Source of the DNA: Delphinus delphis
Taxonomy: Eukaryota; Chordata; Mammalia; Artiodactyla; Delphinidae
Assembly: GCF_949987515.2 (NCBI RefSeq)
Contig: NC_082697.1
Location: forward strand, 19,723,730 to 19,787,729
DNA length: 64,000 nt
Reading direction: 5' to 3'
Shown piece after piece: positions 22,078 through 33,190 of this stretch. The notes below the pieces were generated by a model. That model saw only the letters and a list, made by a program, of their open reading frames with translations, did not search any database and was not told the DNA's origin. Position numbers and translations under genes: made by a program. Every line of letters starts with the position of its first letter. Position 1 is the first letter of the stretch.

Positions 22078-22816
22078 GTGGAAAAACTGGTGAAATATAA
22101 ATAGAGTCTGGAGTTTAGTTAATAGTAATTTACCAATGTTGGTTTGTTCGTTCTGACATGTGCACCATGGTTATGGAAGTTGTTAATATTAGGGTAAGTG
22201 GAGTGAAAGATATACAGGAACTCTCTACATTAGCTCTGAGACATTTCTGTAAATCTATGGTTTTCCAAAATTTTAAAGTTTTTTTTTGTTAAAATATCGA
22301 TTGATCTCTTTGGACTTTGGAGAACTTTCCATAATGGACTCACTTAGACTTAAAGCCATGTCTTTCATTTTTAGCTTTCTGGATGATACCTGGAAGGGAT
22401 GGAAGATCTGAACTCCTTCTCCCTGGATGAAGCCAGCATGAGAGTCACTCTTGCTGACTTATCCTGGATGATTTTCTCATTCCTCTAAATCTAGCTTAGC
22501 AGAAGAGGGGTCTGTTCCAGGCCAAAGCCTGGTCGCCAGTTTAGCTTAATCTGAAAGAAAGATGAGGTGTCAGAAAGGAAAAATGGCCAGCATTTGCTTT
22601 TCCTGAGCTCATTTTTCTCAGAAAAGTCAATGAATGTCTTATGACTATACCTCCTCTCCCCCTCACACATTGTCTCCACTGAACAATGTTCCTGGCTGTA
22701 GTTGAGAGAATTCATAATGGCTTCTGGAAAACCCTGATGCAGGTCCCTGGATCTCAAGCCCTGATGGCTAAGACAAGAGGTAGATACAGTATTTCATTAA
22801 GCAATGACACTGATTC
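22078..22816. other. No gene seen; unique DNA
   Basis: 22091-22290 has weak similarity in style to an L1 3' UTR ('tttaccaatgttggtttgtt', 'aaatctatggttttccaaaa') but is too decayed to call. The 88-codon minus-strand frame at 22491-22757 is not recognised. Confidence 0.4.
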
Positions 22817-22830
22817 AAGAATGGTTTAGA

Positions 22831-23038
22831 GGGCTTCCCTGGTGGCGCAGTGGTTGAGAGTCCGCCTGCCGATGCAGGGGACACGGGTTTGTGCCCCGGT
22901 CCGGGAAGATCCCACATGCCGCGAAGCGGCTGGGCCCGTGAGCCATGGCCGCTGAGCCTGCGCATCCGGAGCCTGTGCTCTGCAACGGGAGAGGCCACAA
23001 CAGTGAGAGGCCCGCGTACTGCAAAAAAAAAAAAAAAA
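22831..23038 (+). mobile_element. CHR-2-type cetacean SINE with TSD
   Basis: A-box region 'tggcgcagtgg' (22843-22853) and B-box region 'gggtttgtgcc' (22885-22895), ending with about 18 A. An exact duplication 'aagaatggtttaga' flanks it (22817-22830 and 23039-23052), so the insertion is recent. The C-to-T change in the B box (ttt for ttc) may weaken its pol III promoter. Confidence 0.97.
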
Positions 23039-23064
23039 AAGAATGGTTTAGAAAGTTTTACATA

Positions 23065-23185
23065 CTTAACTTAAGTCTCATCCCATGAAATGAGGAAACT
23101 GAGGCTCAGCAAGTCTAGAGGACTTGTCCAAGGCCACATAAATATATATGAGGAGCCATACAGAGGTGGAGCCGCATAGAAATTC
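23065..23185 (-). mobile_element. MIR fragment
   Basis: 'atgaggaaactgaggctcag' at 23090 is a nearly perfect reversed MIR core, then 'cttgtccaaggccacataaa' at 23123. Confidence 0.9.
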
Positions 23186-23289
23186 CACTTTTTCCCTGTT
23201 TCCCTCAGATACGTGCACACATGCATACATACACACATGCCTTCCCCAGAGGTGAAACCATCTCTGACTTGACGAAATGTGGGCCAGGC

Positions 23290-23480
23290 AAGTGTACTAA
23301 GTGCTTGACAGGCATTTAATTCTAACACATATCCGGTATTAACCCCGTTTTACCAAAGGGATAAAGAGAGCCTACAGAAGTTTATTAACTTACGCAAGGT
23401 TTATATTATTTATAAAGTGGCAGGGCTAGAATACACTCTCAGCCAATCTGATTCCAAAGTCTAAGTTTTCAATCACTTCA
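23290..23480 (-). mobile_element. MIR SINE, nearly full length
   Basis: 'ctaagtgcttgacaggcatt' at 23297, 'accccgttttaccaaaggga' at 23342, 'tggcagggctagaatacact' at 23419 and 'ccaatctgattccaaagtct' at 23443 follow the reversed MIR through to the tRNA-like end. Confidence 0.85.
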
Positions 23481-23485
23481 CCACT

Positions 23486-23530
23486 CAATAGATATTTACT
23501 GAATGAATTAATGAATGAAAGAATGGATGG
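23486..23530 (+). mobile_element. L2 tail fragment
   Basis: 'aatagatatttactgaatga' and 'attaatgaatgaaag' match the L2 terminus. It is short and could be an independent (TGAA)n. Confidence 0.5.
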
Positions 23531-24214
23531 ACGACTTTGGGGGATGAGTGCCTAGTAATCTCAATAATACTGCACTCTGGATCCTATGTCTAGACCATGT
23601 GAGGTCATTCCAACCCTTGTTAGAGAGTGAGGTGAAAGCTGTGGATCTATGTGAAAGCACAGGGAGAGAATAAATAAATAAAGGACTTGTCACCACCATT
23701 GAATTTAAAAAAAAAAATGAACTGAGCAGTGATGACAGTTATAAACTGAGTACACCTAACTTTTGAGTGCAGAAATAGTGGAAAGAGTAAGAGAAGGTCC
23801 AAAATCCCCATCTCCCTATTCTACACTCCTATCATGTGCTTCTCACCAGGCAAGATCTGGAAAGGACAGAAAAACTCCCCAAGAGGAAGGCTCCAGGTTA
23901 TCTTTAGAGACATGGTGGAGACGGATGAAGCATATGGACTCGAGATCAAACTTCTGCCCTGCAAATCAGGTGGCAGGAAGATATCTTATCAGATGGCAGA
24001 GCTGAGTGTTGTCTCCTGTAGGTCTTCCTTTCATTTCCACTGGAGTGGACAGTCCCTGCAAGACTAGTGAGCATTCTGCTCCCCTGGGTCCCTTGTCTTT
24101 TTGTCTTTTCTCCCTTCTCTTGGAGACTTGACAGGTACTTAATGTACGGTAAGGAGAATAATACCACCTGAAAATATTTTAATTGATAGAGACAAATACA
24201 AAATGTAAAGAAAA
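23531..24214. other. No gene seen; unique DNA
   Basis: A short A-run sits at 23707-23717. Overlapping frames on both strands at 23763-24233 (77 to 95 codons) have no recognised domain. Confidence 0.45.
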
Positions 24215-24350
24215 CCTTAGTTCTGTTTCTCACTAGCTGTTGAATGTTTGACTTTGGGTAAGATGTTCAGCCTCCCTGGGCCTCTTTCTTTATCTAAGAA
24301 ATGAGATAACACTCCCTAACTACCATGGTTATTAGGAGAATTAGACATCA
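24215..24350 (+). mobile_element. MIR fragment
   Basis: 'ctgtttctcactagctgttg' at 24223, 'actttgggtaagatgttcag' at 24251 and 'ctatctaagaaatgagataa'-like core near 24290. Sense MIR, middle region. Confidence 0.75.
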
Positions 24351-25184
24351 TCTCTCCAGAATCCCTTATGCTGACAGAGTAGATACCCTATACAACTTGT
24401 TTTTATATTTTTATCTTTATTGTCATCATTGTCTATTTTATAAAACCTGTTTACATCAGCAGAGTCTCACAGACACATGCCACCCAAACACAAGGACTGA
24501 GGCCACATGTCCCCCAAATCCTGATACCACACAGGCAGATGAAAGCTTGAGCCTTAATAGGGCTTATCATCAGAGTGGAGAGATGAGAGGGTTCATCTGG
24601 GCTGGAAAAAGAAATAATGTGTCCAACTAGGCTGAAAGAGTCCCTTTTGGAGCCTCTAAGTTCATCGCCTGATCCAGTCAGCTAGAGGGGGGGATGCCAT
24701 CTCAGGTTGGGTTGCTGTGAAAAGATGGTCTTTGCTATCCATAGTCAGATTGTCAGTGAAATTCAACCTGAGCTCCAGACATGGACAGACTGATTAGCAA
24801 GAACACACACCATCAACAAACAAAACTAAATTAAACCTTATCTTTGGGGATATTACCTTGGATTATTTTTTTCTGCTGCTTGATCCACCTTTAATGGATT
24901 TCGCTTAAAACTAGGGCAAAACAGTATATTAAAACCCAAGACCCTGTCCCAAGCCTCCAGGAGGAGTGAAAAAGCCTGGAGAGAGCCTCGTTGTTCTCAT
25001 TTGGGTGCACCTCCCGGCAAGAAATAGCATTGTAATCACTGGGAAAATGACCAGTGCCCCGATCAACCCTGCCCATACAGGATACGGAGGTTTAACACCA
25101 GACCCAGGGAAGAAGAACAGCAGGGAAGAAGGAAAGAAGTAAAAGGGAAGAAAAGGAGGTGATGGAAGGAGGGAAACTATTTTT
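24351..25184. other. No gene seen; purine-rich patch at the end
   Basis: 25106-25177 is almost all A and G (gaagaagg, aaggagg units). The 101-codon frame at 24325-24630 (plus) runs out of the MIR and is not recognised. Confidence 0.45.
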
Positions 25185-25199
25185 TTAAGTCCTAATTTT

Positions 25200-25398
25200 T
25201 TTTTTTTCAGTATGCGGGCCTCTCACTGTTGTGGCCTCTCCCGTTGCAGAGCACAGGCTCTGGACGCGCAGGCACAGCGGCCTTGGCTTACTGGCCCAGC
25301 CGCTCTGCAGCATGTGGGATCTTCCTGGACCAGGGCACGAACCCGTGTCCCCTGCATCGGCAGGCGGACTCTCAACCACTGCGCCACTAGGGAAGCCC
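25200..25398 (-). mobile_element. CHR-2-type cetacean SINE, antisense, with TSD
   Basis: Begins with a T tail and 'tatgcgggcctctcactgtt', and ends 'cactagggaagccc', the reversed head. The reversed B-box region 'gggcacgaacccg' is at 25333. Exact 15-bp duplication 'ttaagtcctaatttt' at 25185-25199 and 25399-25413. The open frames at 25185-25461 are readings of the SINE. Confidence 0.97.
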
Positions 25399-25439
25399 TT
25401 AAGTCCTAATTTTATACTCGATAACAATACAATGTTTTT

Positions 25440-25585
25440 TTACATCATTATTGTTTTTTAATCCTCAGAACTACCTTATGAGTTGTCTGCCATTTTTCAT
25501 ATAAAGAAATTGAGACAAACAAATGCAACAACTTCTCCCGTCTCATAGCTAGTAAGTGTGAGAAGTGGAACTGCTGACCAGGCCT
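25440..25585 (-). mobile_element. MIR fragment
   Basis: 'ttaatcctcagaactacctt' at 25458, 'gaaattgagacaaacaaatg' near 25506 and 'catagctagtaagtgtgaga' near 25545: reversed MIR from the tail to the 'agctagtaagtgg' block. Confidence 0.85.
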
Positions 25586-26410
25586 CCTGGTACATTCTCC
25601 CAGGCTGGTCCTAAGAGTGAGTGTGATGCAGGGTGTCAGGCTGGACTTAGTGATTGTCTTCACAAAGTCATGATCCCACCCCAGGGAGCGATGGCCTGGT
25701 TTTCCTGCCAATTCACACTGGTAAGGAGAGGTTCACAGCATTCTCTGTTATCCCCCATCCTACTGTTAGGAGTTGTTTAGTACCAAAACACACACTCAGG
25801 TACATACAACTTGCAATGGCCCCATTCCTGGGTAAAAGAAAGACAGAGGCTAGGATACCACAGACTTTCATTCTCCTGACCCACTTTCTGCATAATTATG
25901 CCCTTTCTTCTTTCTTCCTTCTTCCTTGTTTTCCTTGCTGTGATTCTCATCTGGCTTGCTTTTGTGTCCTCTCATCTTCTTTCTTCTTATGCCGGGAGTG
26001 TTGTTTTCTTTCTCTCTCTCTCTCTCTCTCTCTTTTAAGGCAGTTGTTTCCAATAAATCCTCTCTTGTTTTCTTTAAGTTGTTCAGTTATTTTAAGTTTC
26101 CTCTTCCACAACCCTCTGTCTGCATTTCTGCTTTCCATCTGGGCCACGTGGTCGTCTCCATTTCTGGAATGAAGACAAAGGAAGGTATTAGAAACGTACA
26201 GAATCTGACTTGCTTCTGGGAACAGAAAGGCATGGCCAAGGACCAAATCACATCTGCCGATCTTTCCAGCACTTTTATTATATCTCAGGTCAACTAGTAA
26301 CACAGTTGGAGGTACCTTGACTGGCCACTAGGACAATTAGTTTTCCTGGTTTCCGTTAAGGCTCTCCAGTTATGCACTGAGTAGGGACCTTCAATCTGAG
26401 CGCTTCTATG
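25586..26410. other. No gene seen; pyrimidine-rich tract with a (CT)n
   Basis: 25890-26130 is strongly pyrimidine-rich on the plus strand. The 172-codon plus-strand frame at 25654-26172, the longest in the window, is produced by this bias (Leu/Ser/Phe-rich) and opposite frames overlap it, so I do not call a gene. Confidence 0.45.
26009..26034. repeat. (CT)n microsatellite
   Basis: About 11 to 12 perfect tc units within a longer polypyrimidine tract. Confidence 0.95.
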
Positions 26411-26900
26411 TGTGTCTATCAGTCGGGATCATGGAAGAAAGCAAATGGCACACTGTTTAAATTGGACAACTTAAAATGAGTTTAATACAAGGATGATTTA
26501 CAAAGATGTAGGCAGGCTGTGGACAAATCACAAAGGGTGGGACAGTGTCCTGTGGATAGCAGCAGCAGAGCTCTGTTACCCACTGTGGTCCTGAACGGAA
26601 GGGGTTGGGAACAGCACCCCGGAGAGAAACGGCCATGTGACAGGAGCTGCAATCTTAGTGAACAGAGGTGGCGAGCTCGGTACTCACAGTAAGAGAGATG
26701 AGAGAATACAAGCTTTCACCTCACTCTCATTCTTCTCTGAACTGTCCTGCTGGAGCTCCCCATTGGCTGCCCCAACCAGAAGCCAGAAGTCAAGAAAACC
26801 CATTGGGTTGGTCAATATTGGTCAAACTTCTGTGTCACAGTGGGAATGGGTGGAAAGTGGATCAGGAAGGCCAAATAGAAGTTACCCAGCAGAGCGAGCC
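26411..26900 (-). mobile_element. Ancient LTR-like repeat, family unassigned
   Basis: 'gtctatcagtcgggatcatg' at 26413, 'acaaggatgatttacaaaga' near 26487, 'ccccattggctgccccaacc' near 26758, 'agaagccagaagtcaagaaa' near 26779 and 'gaagttacccagcag' near 26879 resemble a common old mammalian LTR, read antisense, which I recall but cannot name. Its reversed CCAAT-like box (attggctg) and 'gagtttaatacaagg' poly(A)-region equivalent suit an LTR. Confidence 0.5.
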
Positions 26901-27599
26901 TGCAGGTACATAAACTTCTGTGCTCACATATGCATTCATGTATGCGCATGAGTGTGTGCTAAGCTGATGAAAAGAAATTTGATTTTGCTTTAAGGGAGGA
27001 GTCATTCAGGGGTTACCTCTTGTTCTGTTTGGCCTATATTGGTTACTGAGTATCTTGTTTTCTTCTAATTCTAATTGCTGAGTGTTTGAAGAAATGGGCA
27101 GAGTGCTGAGAAGTGGGAATCTCCTCTGGGATCATATGTGTGGAAAGCTATCTTCAGATAACAAGATGGCAAATGTTTACAATGTCCGGGATGAGCTACA
27201 TCAAAAAGAAGGACTTAATCCTGCCTCTAAAGAACTCATTCCAGGAGAAATAAAAGTCAAATCAAAGGTGAATGCTTCTATTAGAAGAGGTGCATCCCAA
27301 CCACCACCCCTGAGCAGATGATAGAGCCTTATCCAACTGATGCGGCATTAGAGAAAGAGAGACTTTTTCTCGGAGCTTTGGACGAGAATGAAATCAAGGA
27401 CTGGGTTGAGTCAAAAGCTCAGTAGAGACCTAAGGTGGAATACAGAAACTCTGAAAGAGATGCTAAGTTGGTAAGTCATACAGAGTAGGTATTTCATAGT
27501 TGGCACATTACACAATCTTTTTAACACAGCACATTATCCATAACCTAATGGTAGCACTTATACTTTGGGGTGTGTTGTTAGCATGTCTCTATCATTAGG
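26901..27599. other. No gene seen; unique DNA
   Basis: A 79-codon plus-strand frame (27082-27321) includes charged residues but has no domain I recognise. Confidence 0.45.
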
Positions 27600-27690
27600 T
27601 CAGGAAGGTCTTGTTGACCACCATATCCCTAACACCTATAGCTTGGCACATAGGTGGTTCTCAGCTTTAATCTACTGGATGAATGATATT
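27600..27690 (+). mobile_element. L2 3' end
   Basis: 'ccatatccctaacacctata' at 27622, 'gcttggcacataggtggttc' at 27642, then 'ctggatgaatga' near 27675: a diverged L2 terminus. Confidence 0.7.
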
Positions 27691-28199
27691 TGTCCATTTC
27701 AAGGACTTTATATTGCACTAGGGTTTACCTCTGGGTTCCACTAAGTTGGAATACATAATACAGGCTTCACTATCGCCAACTGCTCCACAAGGTTAGGGTC
27801 ATGAGTTTACTTTCAGACCCAAGGGGAGGCTATTTCTCTCATGAGTTTTCAGGTGGACAAGATTCACCACATTTGACTTGGATTTACCTGCAGCTCCTGT
27901 ACCCTTGTTCCAGCCTTTTCCAAGGCCCAGATCATTAAGTTCTAACATACTCCCCTGCTTTTACTCCACCTACATCCCCCCACCTACATCCTCTTTTGAA
28001 TCCAGGCTTTAGATGGATGACTCCACATATATAGCTGCTTTTAAAAGTAACAATTAGTTTCCTCAGTTTTCTTATTCAAAGAATATATTTACTTAATTCC
28101 ATTTTCTAAGGAGTTATAGACACTTGAGACAGGAAAAGGAGATATAAATATTCATTTGGTTGGTATTTGATCCTTGCCCTTCCATCTCTACAACCACTC
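27691..28199. other. No gene seen; unique DNA
   Basis: No repeat recognised. The stretch 27960-28000 repeats 'cacctacatcc' twice. Confidence 0.5.
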
Positions 28200-28340
28200 T
28201 ACTATTGTAATTCTGAACTTATAAAGGAGTAAGCTGATCACCGTGAAAATGAGATGACTTATCCAAGGTCTCATGGTGAGTCAGCGACAGTTGTACCATG
28301 ATCAATCTGTGACAAACCCTGCATTCTTCCTGTTCTACCA
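28200..28340 (-). mobile_element. MIR fragment
   Basis: 'gacttatccaaggtctcatg' at 28256 and 'tgagtcagcgacag' near 28277 correspond to the reversed MIR 'cttgcccaaggtcacac' and following block, with 'gcattcttcctgttctacca' near the tRNA-like end. Confidence 0.6.
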
Positions 28341-28439
28341 ATAACAGTGGACCCCACTTCATCCCAAGTCCTCCTATAACTGTGTCACTTTAAAAGAACT
28401 GAGAGGGAAGGAAGGGCACAACTGTCGTTCCTTGGCAAA

Positions 28440-28690
28440 CCCCGTTTCCATTAGAATTTAATTTAGATTTAATAAAATGCTTAATGAATCTTAATTAAAC
28501 GCAAATTGAAATAAAAAAAAAGGTTTAACAAGGTTTAATAGTGATGTGAGAGATCACACAATTCCACTTCAATAAATATTTTCCTAATAACAAATAACCA
28601 TTTCATTAGTGAGGAAAAATGTTGCCATTAAATCTAAATTAAATTAAATTATCCATAATTTACTGGCGTAGTTAACAGTATATGTTAATG
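28440..28690. promoter_or_regulatory. AT-rich repeat-free block, candidate conserved non-coding element
   Basis: Dense in TAAT/ATTA homeodomain-type cores: attagaatttaatttaga, cttaatgaatcttaattaa, attaaattaaattatcc, gataatttac-like. There is no transposon signature, and the composition is unlike a microsatellite apart from an A-run at 28513-28521. Mammalian developmental enhancers often look like this, but I cannot measure conservation here. Confidence 0.25.
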
Positions 28691-29459
28691 AAAAATATGT
28701 AAGGATATTTTTTCCCCTGCTTGTTACAAATGACTCCAGTTTAGAGAATTTTAAAAACACTCTTGAGTAGAGTGTAGTGGGCAGATGGTCTAAAGCCAAT
28801 GAACCATCTCTGAGTCTCTGTCTTCTCATTCACAGAGACAGTGAGGTAAAGAAAGAGGAGATATGGGCTTTCCACAAATGCCACCTGGATTTCCACCAAT
28901 GTCACAAGCATACAGTGGGGTATTGATCAGAGTGGGTGGAGACACTGTGAAGCTAGGGGATCTCTGGCTCAAGAAAAAGGTGAAGAGAAAATTCAGGCCA
29001 TATAAAATGGCACATATCAGATATGATAAGGAAAGATTGAGGATGCAGGATGTGAGAGGGGAAAAAAGAGCCAAACATTCATTCCTATTGCACGTGCATG
29101 TGTGTGTGTGTTTATACTTCCAATTTTTTATTTCTTCATGGTTGAGCATGAAGCATGTAAGGGAGAAGATCAGTGGGAGCCTGTACCAGGGAGAGAGAGA
29201 CAGAGACAGAGAGACAGAAAGAGAGAGAGATAGGTAGATAGATTTCCAGAGCAGGGGATCAAGTTCCAGAGTGGGGGACAGGTTTCCAGCAAAGAAGATA
29301 AGGCTTTAGGAAAAGGGCAATGGGTTTCCAAACAGGGCCCTCATTTGTGTTCTACTCTACAGTGCTGTTGGGAGGGATGTGAGCTGAGTTGTGTAACTTT
29401 GCAGCAATTTGAGGAGTGTCAGAGACAGCATATTGCCAACCAATATTACCATTCCAACA
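28691..29459. other. No gene seen; short simple repeats
   Basis: A (TG)n patch is at 29097-29111. The 107- and 124-codon frames at 28826-29237 overlap on opposite strands, and the plus-strand one ends in the gagaca repeat, so neither is called. Confidence 0.45.
29191..29243. repeat. (GAGACA/GATA)n low-complexity tract
   Basis: Irregular ga, gaca and gata units. Confidence 0.85.
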
Positions 29460-29630
29460 CGTAATTAATATAAAGATATTAATGCAATATTTTCATTCTA
29501 TTTTATATCAAATTCTTTAAATCTGGTGTTTTACATTTACAGCACGTCTCAGTTTAGACTGGACACATTTCAAGTGCTCACTAGCTACATGTGGCCACCA
29601 TATTGGACAACATGGATCTAGTAACTTCCA
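29460..29630. mobile_element. Probable old DNA-transposon fragment
   Basis: 'gacacatttcaagtgctcac' at 29562 and 'tagctacatgtggccaccat' at 29583, then 'attggacaacatggat', match a common mammalian repeat whose two halves carry 'cacatgtggct' motifs. I cannot give its name. Confidence 0.5.
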
Positions 29631-30039
29631 AAGTACAGCACAAACATTTAGGGACATGGGACAAACACTCAAATTTGTAGTTGGATATTCAGCCAGAAAT
29701 TATTGTTTAGTTGCAGTTATTGAATATTGTGAAAAAACTTGATTTAACTGAAATTATTCACACATCAGTAAATGATGGACGTGAACAGTGCCAATAACAA
29801 CAACAACAACAAAGTTAATAGGGAGTCAGCGCATGACAGTGGATTCTATTAGAAAGACTAGTAATATTTTAACATTTGAAAAGTGATAGGATAAAAATCT
29901 CAGAGAAAATAAAGACTGGGAAGTAGCATCACAATTAGAAATTCTTCTCTCTTCTTCCAATGCCAAGAATTGCCATTGGCATTAGAAATCTAGGGTAGGA
30001 TTACTTAGTTTCTTAGGGTTTATAAACACTGTGAGGATG
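29631..30039. other. No gene seen; unique DNA
   Basis: Contains a short (CAA)n at 29799-29813. Confidence 0.5.
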
Positions 30040-30140
30040 GGTGTCAAATCTGTCTTACCACTGGAGTAACCTCATTGCTTAGTAAAGTGCCTCTACCTTA
30101 GTGGATGCTCAGAAAAAAATGTTTCTAGAATGAATAAAAT
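30040..30140 (+). mobile_element. L2 3' end
   Basis: 'gtgtcaaatctgtcttacca' at 30041, 'agtaaagtgcctctacctta' at 30081 and 'gtggatgctcagaaaaaaat' at 30101 follow the L2 3' end, with a final 'gaatgaataaa'. Confidence 0.75.
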
Positions 30141-30477
30141 GAAAGACAGGAGAGTAGACAGAAAAAGCACGTGCAATTTTCCTGAGAGTTGAATACAGAG
30201 ATGCAAAGCCAGAAAGGAAAATCCCACGTGAGGGGAGGGGTTAATGCCACCTCTCTCCAGCTGTGCCTTGTCTTCACTTTCATTCCAAGGGGATGAGACA
30301 AAACATTTATAGTTTTCCTGCCCTGAGATGTCTCATCCACTTCCCTGGAGCTGCAGAAAAGGGTTATACAACAATCTGGATTATTTCTCCAACCTTCTGA
30401 TTTCTAGTTTTACTCTCTCCAGTCTAGTCTTCAAACGGACCCCAGAATATAATTCTTGACAGCATATGACTTCCTCT

Positions 30478-30565
30478 AGGGCAAGTTTTGTTCATCTCCA
30501 TGTACCTAACTCAGTGTCTAGTGCAGTGCCTTTCACCTAGTAAGCCCTCCTAAAACAGCGGTTTG
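30478..30565 (+). mobile_element. L2 3' end
   Basis: 'agggcaagttttgttcatct' at 30478, 'gtacctaactcagtgtctag' near 30501 and 'tgcagtgcctttcacctagt' at 30521. The L2 tail here has grown into the adjacent purine microsatellite. Confidence 0.75.
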
Positions 30566-30658
30566 GAAGGAAGGAAAGAAGGAAGGGAGGGAGGGAGGGA
30601 GGGAGGAAGGAAGGAAGGAGGGAGGGAGAAAAGAAAATAAAGGAAAGGAGGAAGAAAG
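30566..30658. repeat. (GGAA/GGGA)n microsatellite
   Basis: Four-base purine units shifting from ggaa to ggga and back, then an A/G-rich end. GGAA is the core bound by ETS-family factors, and long GGAA runs can act as enhancers in some settings. Confidence 0.95.
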
Positions 30659-33162
30659 TTTAACAAAAAGTCCCATCAGCATTTTCAAGATGTCTTTGTA
30701 CTTTAATGGGACATGATTTCGGTAAAACCTAAATTTGGTAATTTTGACATTATTTTAACTACACATTCAGGTCTAAAGTATTTATCTGCCAAAGCAGGGG
30801 AAATACATTTGCTCTGGTTCACATGTGCAAACACAACGTTTCTGTAAAGGGTTTTTTGTTCATCAGGGCAAAGTTCTTAGGTCCACACATCACTAAGACA
30901 TTTTTGAATATGATAATGGTTCTGTTTATTCTGTCTCCCAGGAGATAAAGACAACTTGATATTTGCAGTAAAAGAGACCCTCTTCTTAAGGCTGAATGAT
31001 CCTTCATGGTTCTGTATTCTCAGACACAGATGCTGTTTAGTATGGCCATCAGCTCTGTGTTAGAGGAGTTGGGCTACAGACATTTTAAAACCCTCATGCC
31101 CTAGATAAAAATACTGTGTATCTGAGCCATTCTGAAAGGGGAAACAAAGTAATCTAAAGAGGTATTTTTGTAAAAGACCAATTTGTAGAAGTACTAGATG
31201 TTTTCTCTCTAGAAAAAAAAAAAGCATGTCATTTACTGGGAGGAAAAAAGATTGAAGGCCCTCCTGTCTGGGCTTTGTTATCTATTATTAGTTTTTCTGT
31301 TGGAGAGAAGTGAGGATATAGAGTTTTAACATTAAAAATACTAATAAGTATTTCAGCTGTCTTGGTATTGTGAGCTGAACACATCTGTATTTTTAATTAG
31401 TCCTTTCGTAAATGTGATTATGGCATGTCATGTGATCACCCTTGAAACCAACACCTGAAACTTCGAAAGGACAGCCATTCAGAGTCCCAGGGCTTGGACG
31501 GTGCACACAGAGACGTCCTGGTAATTGCATTAACAGTATTATCAAGAGGTCTCCAGATCCAAATGATTTTCCTGTCTGTAAATTAAATAATAATATGGAA
31601 ACAAAATCCACTGGGTCCAACAGGAAAGCACAAATATAACAGTGAGAATTTCCTGTCATGAGGACATTTCAAACCCCTGTAATCAAAAAGCCTACTGAAT
31701 GGAGCCTGATGAAGCCCTCAGCCTCAGAGAATAAGTCACAGGGCACTCAGAGCTTTTGCCAGTTTCACCAGGATGAAGAGCTCAAGATCCCACAGGGGCT
31801 AAAACTAAGCTTGAGGAGAGAGGGTGCAGGGCACCAACAGTGATTCTATGAAAAGCCCTCTTGGACACTCTGGATTCTAAATTTCCATGGAGAAAGCATC
31901 CTACTCAGCGGTTGATGTAATTAAACAGTTCTTGGCACTCATGAGAAAGTATACATTTTAGTTTTGAGTATACGAAGGGCAACAAAGGCCTCCATCATAA
32001 GCTCATAGACTGGCGATTGCTCATTCTGATTCTTGCAAGTCATGCCAACCTGATGAGGGAGAGATATAGCCTTTGCTGATCTCAAAACCCCCGGGTTCAC
32101 TGTGACTTGATGGCTAAGGCTTAGAAGGCTAATTGCCTTCAATCCATTCTTTTTCTTACATGAAGGGTTTTCTTCTTTACGTCCCAACACTTGTCCTTAT
32201 CATTTCTTCCTAATGGTGATTAATAGAGAAAAGTCTATGCAAACCTACATTAGGTGAAGATTCCCCTTCTGGTCAACTTCCCATGTCAGAGTGTGTGACT
32301 TGGTATCAATGCTATTAAGTCCCCAAGAGTACTGGGAAATGTGGCTGCAGGTGATGAAGTCCAACCAAAGATTACGAATAACTTATTTGCTTCTCCATGT
32401 GAATGGTGGGATGGGTTTAAAATGTAAGTATTAAAAGCACAATAAGAGATATATTTTTGAGAACTGATGTGTTTATTACTAACAAAATGATTTTAAGTAA
32501 AAAAAAAAAAAAGACCTTTTGGATATCTGGTGGCTTAAGTGTACATTTATAAAAACCTGCACAAAGATAAAGTCCAAAATTTACACTATAAACTCCAGTT
32601 ATTATCTGCCCAATACAGCACATTTTAACAAAATTGAAAGAGAGTTTTGGTGACTTTCAAGCAATCCCTTACTCAAAAATCTGGCAATGTATTTCAGGAA
32701 ATAAATGCAAGAAATTCTGGGAGTCCCATAAATGTTCCCAAATTTAGAGGGATGTTGCTGGAGACATGGGAATGGGATTAGAAAGTCAGAGGGTATCCCT
32801 TAGAGGTTTGTGCCTCAGTCTGTATGTTTCATGGCTTCATTTCCCCCATGGAAGGTGGGTTCTTCTCACCCAAGTTAGGACAGCAGAATAGTTCCCTAGG
32901 AGTAACACCTACTGGCTGGAGCCAGACTCCACCAATAAAAGCGAGAGGTTCTTCTTTATTCATATGCAGGCAAACATGCAATCTCCACTCTTCTTTTGAA
33001 GACGCACAAAATGCAAAGTTCCCTGGTAGAATACAGTTTGTACTGAAGGTCAAAATAAGGCTGTCTTCAACTTTGCCCTAAATCTAAGACTTACCTTAGC
33101 CAATCAGCCCCTAAGAGCCAATCACTATGTTATCATTATGTAGCAACACTGAGACGAGAAAC
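30659..33162. other. Long unique tract, no gene seen
   Basis: About 2.5 kb with no recognised transposon apart from A-runs at 31212-31224 and 32498-32513. The opposite-strand frames at 31393-31659 (65 and 88 codons) have no recognised domain. 32830-33080 carries overlapping frames of 74 and 85 codons on both strands. Confidence 0.45.
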
Positions 33163-33190
33163 GAGAGAGAGGGAGAGAGAGAGAGAGAGA
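33163..33190. repeat. (GA)n microsatellite
   Basis: ga units with one ggg interruption. A smaller (TC)n lies at 33404-33417. Confidence 0.9.

Noticed and set aside
25654..26303. 172-codon plus-strand frame and 118-codon minus-strand frame, among the longest in the window
   Set aside because: Generated by a polypyrimidine tract with a (CT)n. The frames overlap each other on opposite strands and have biased composition with no domain.
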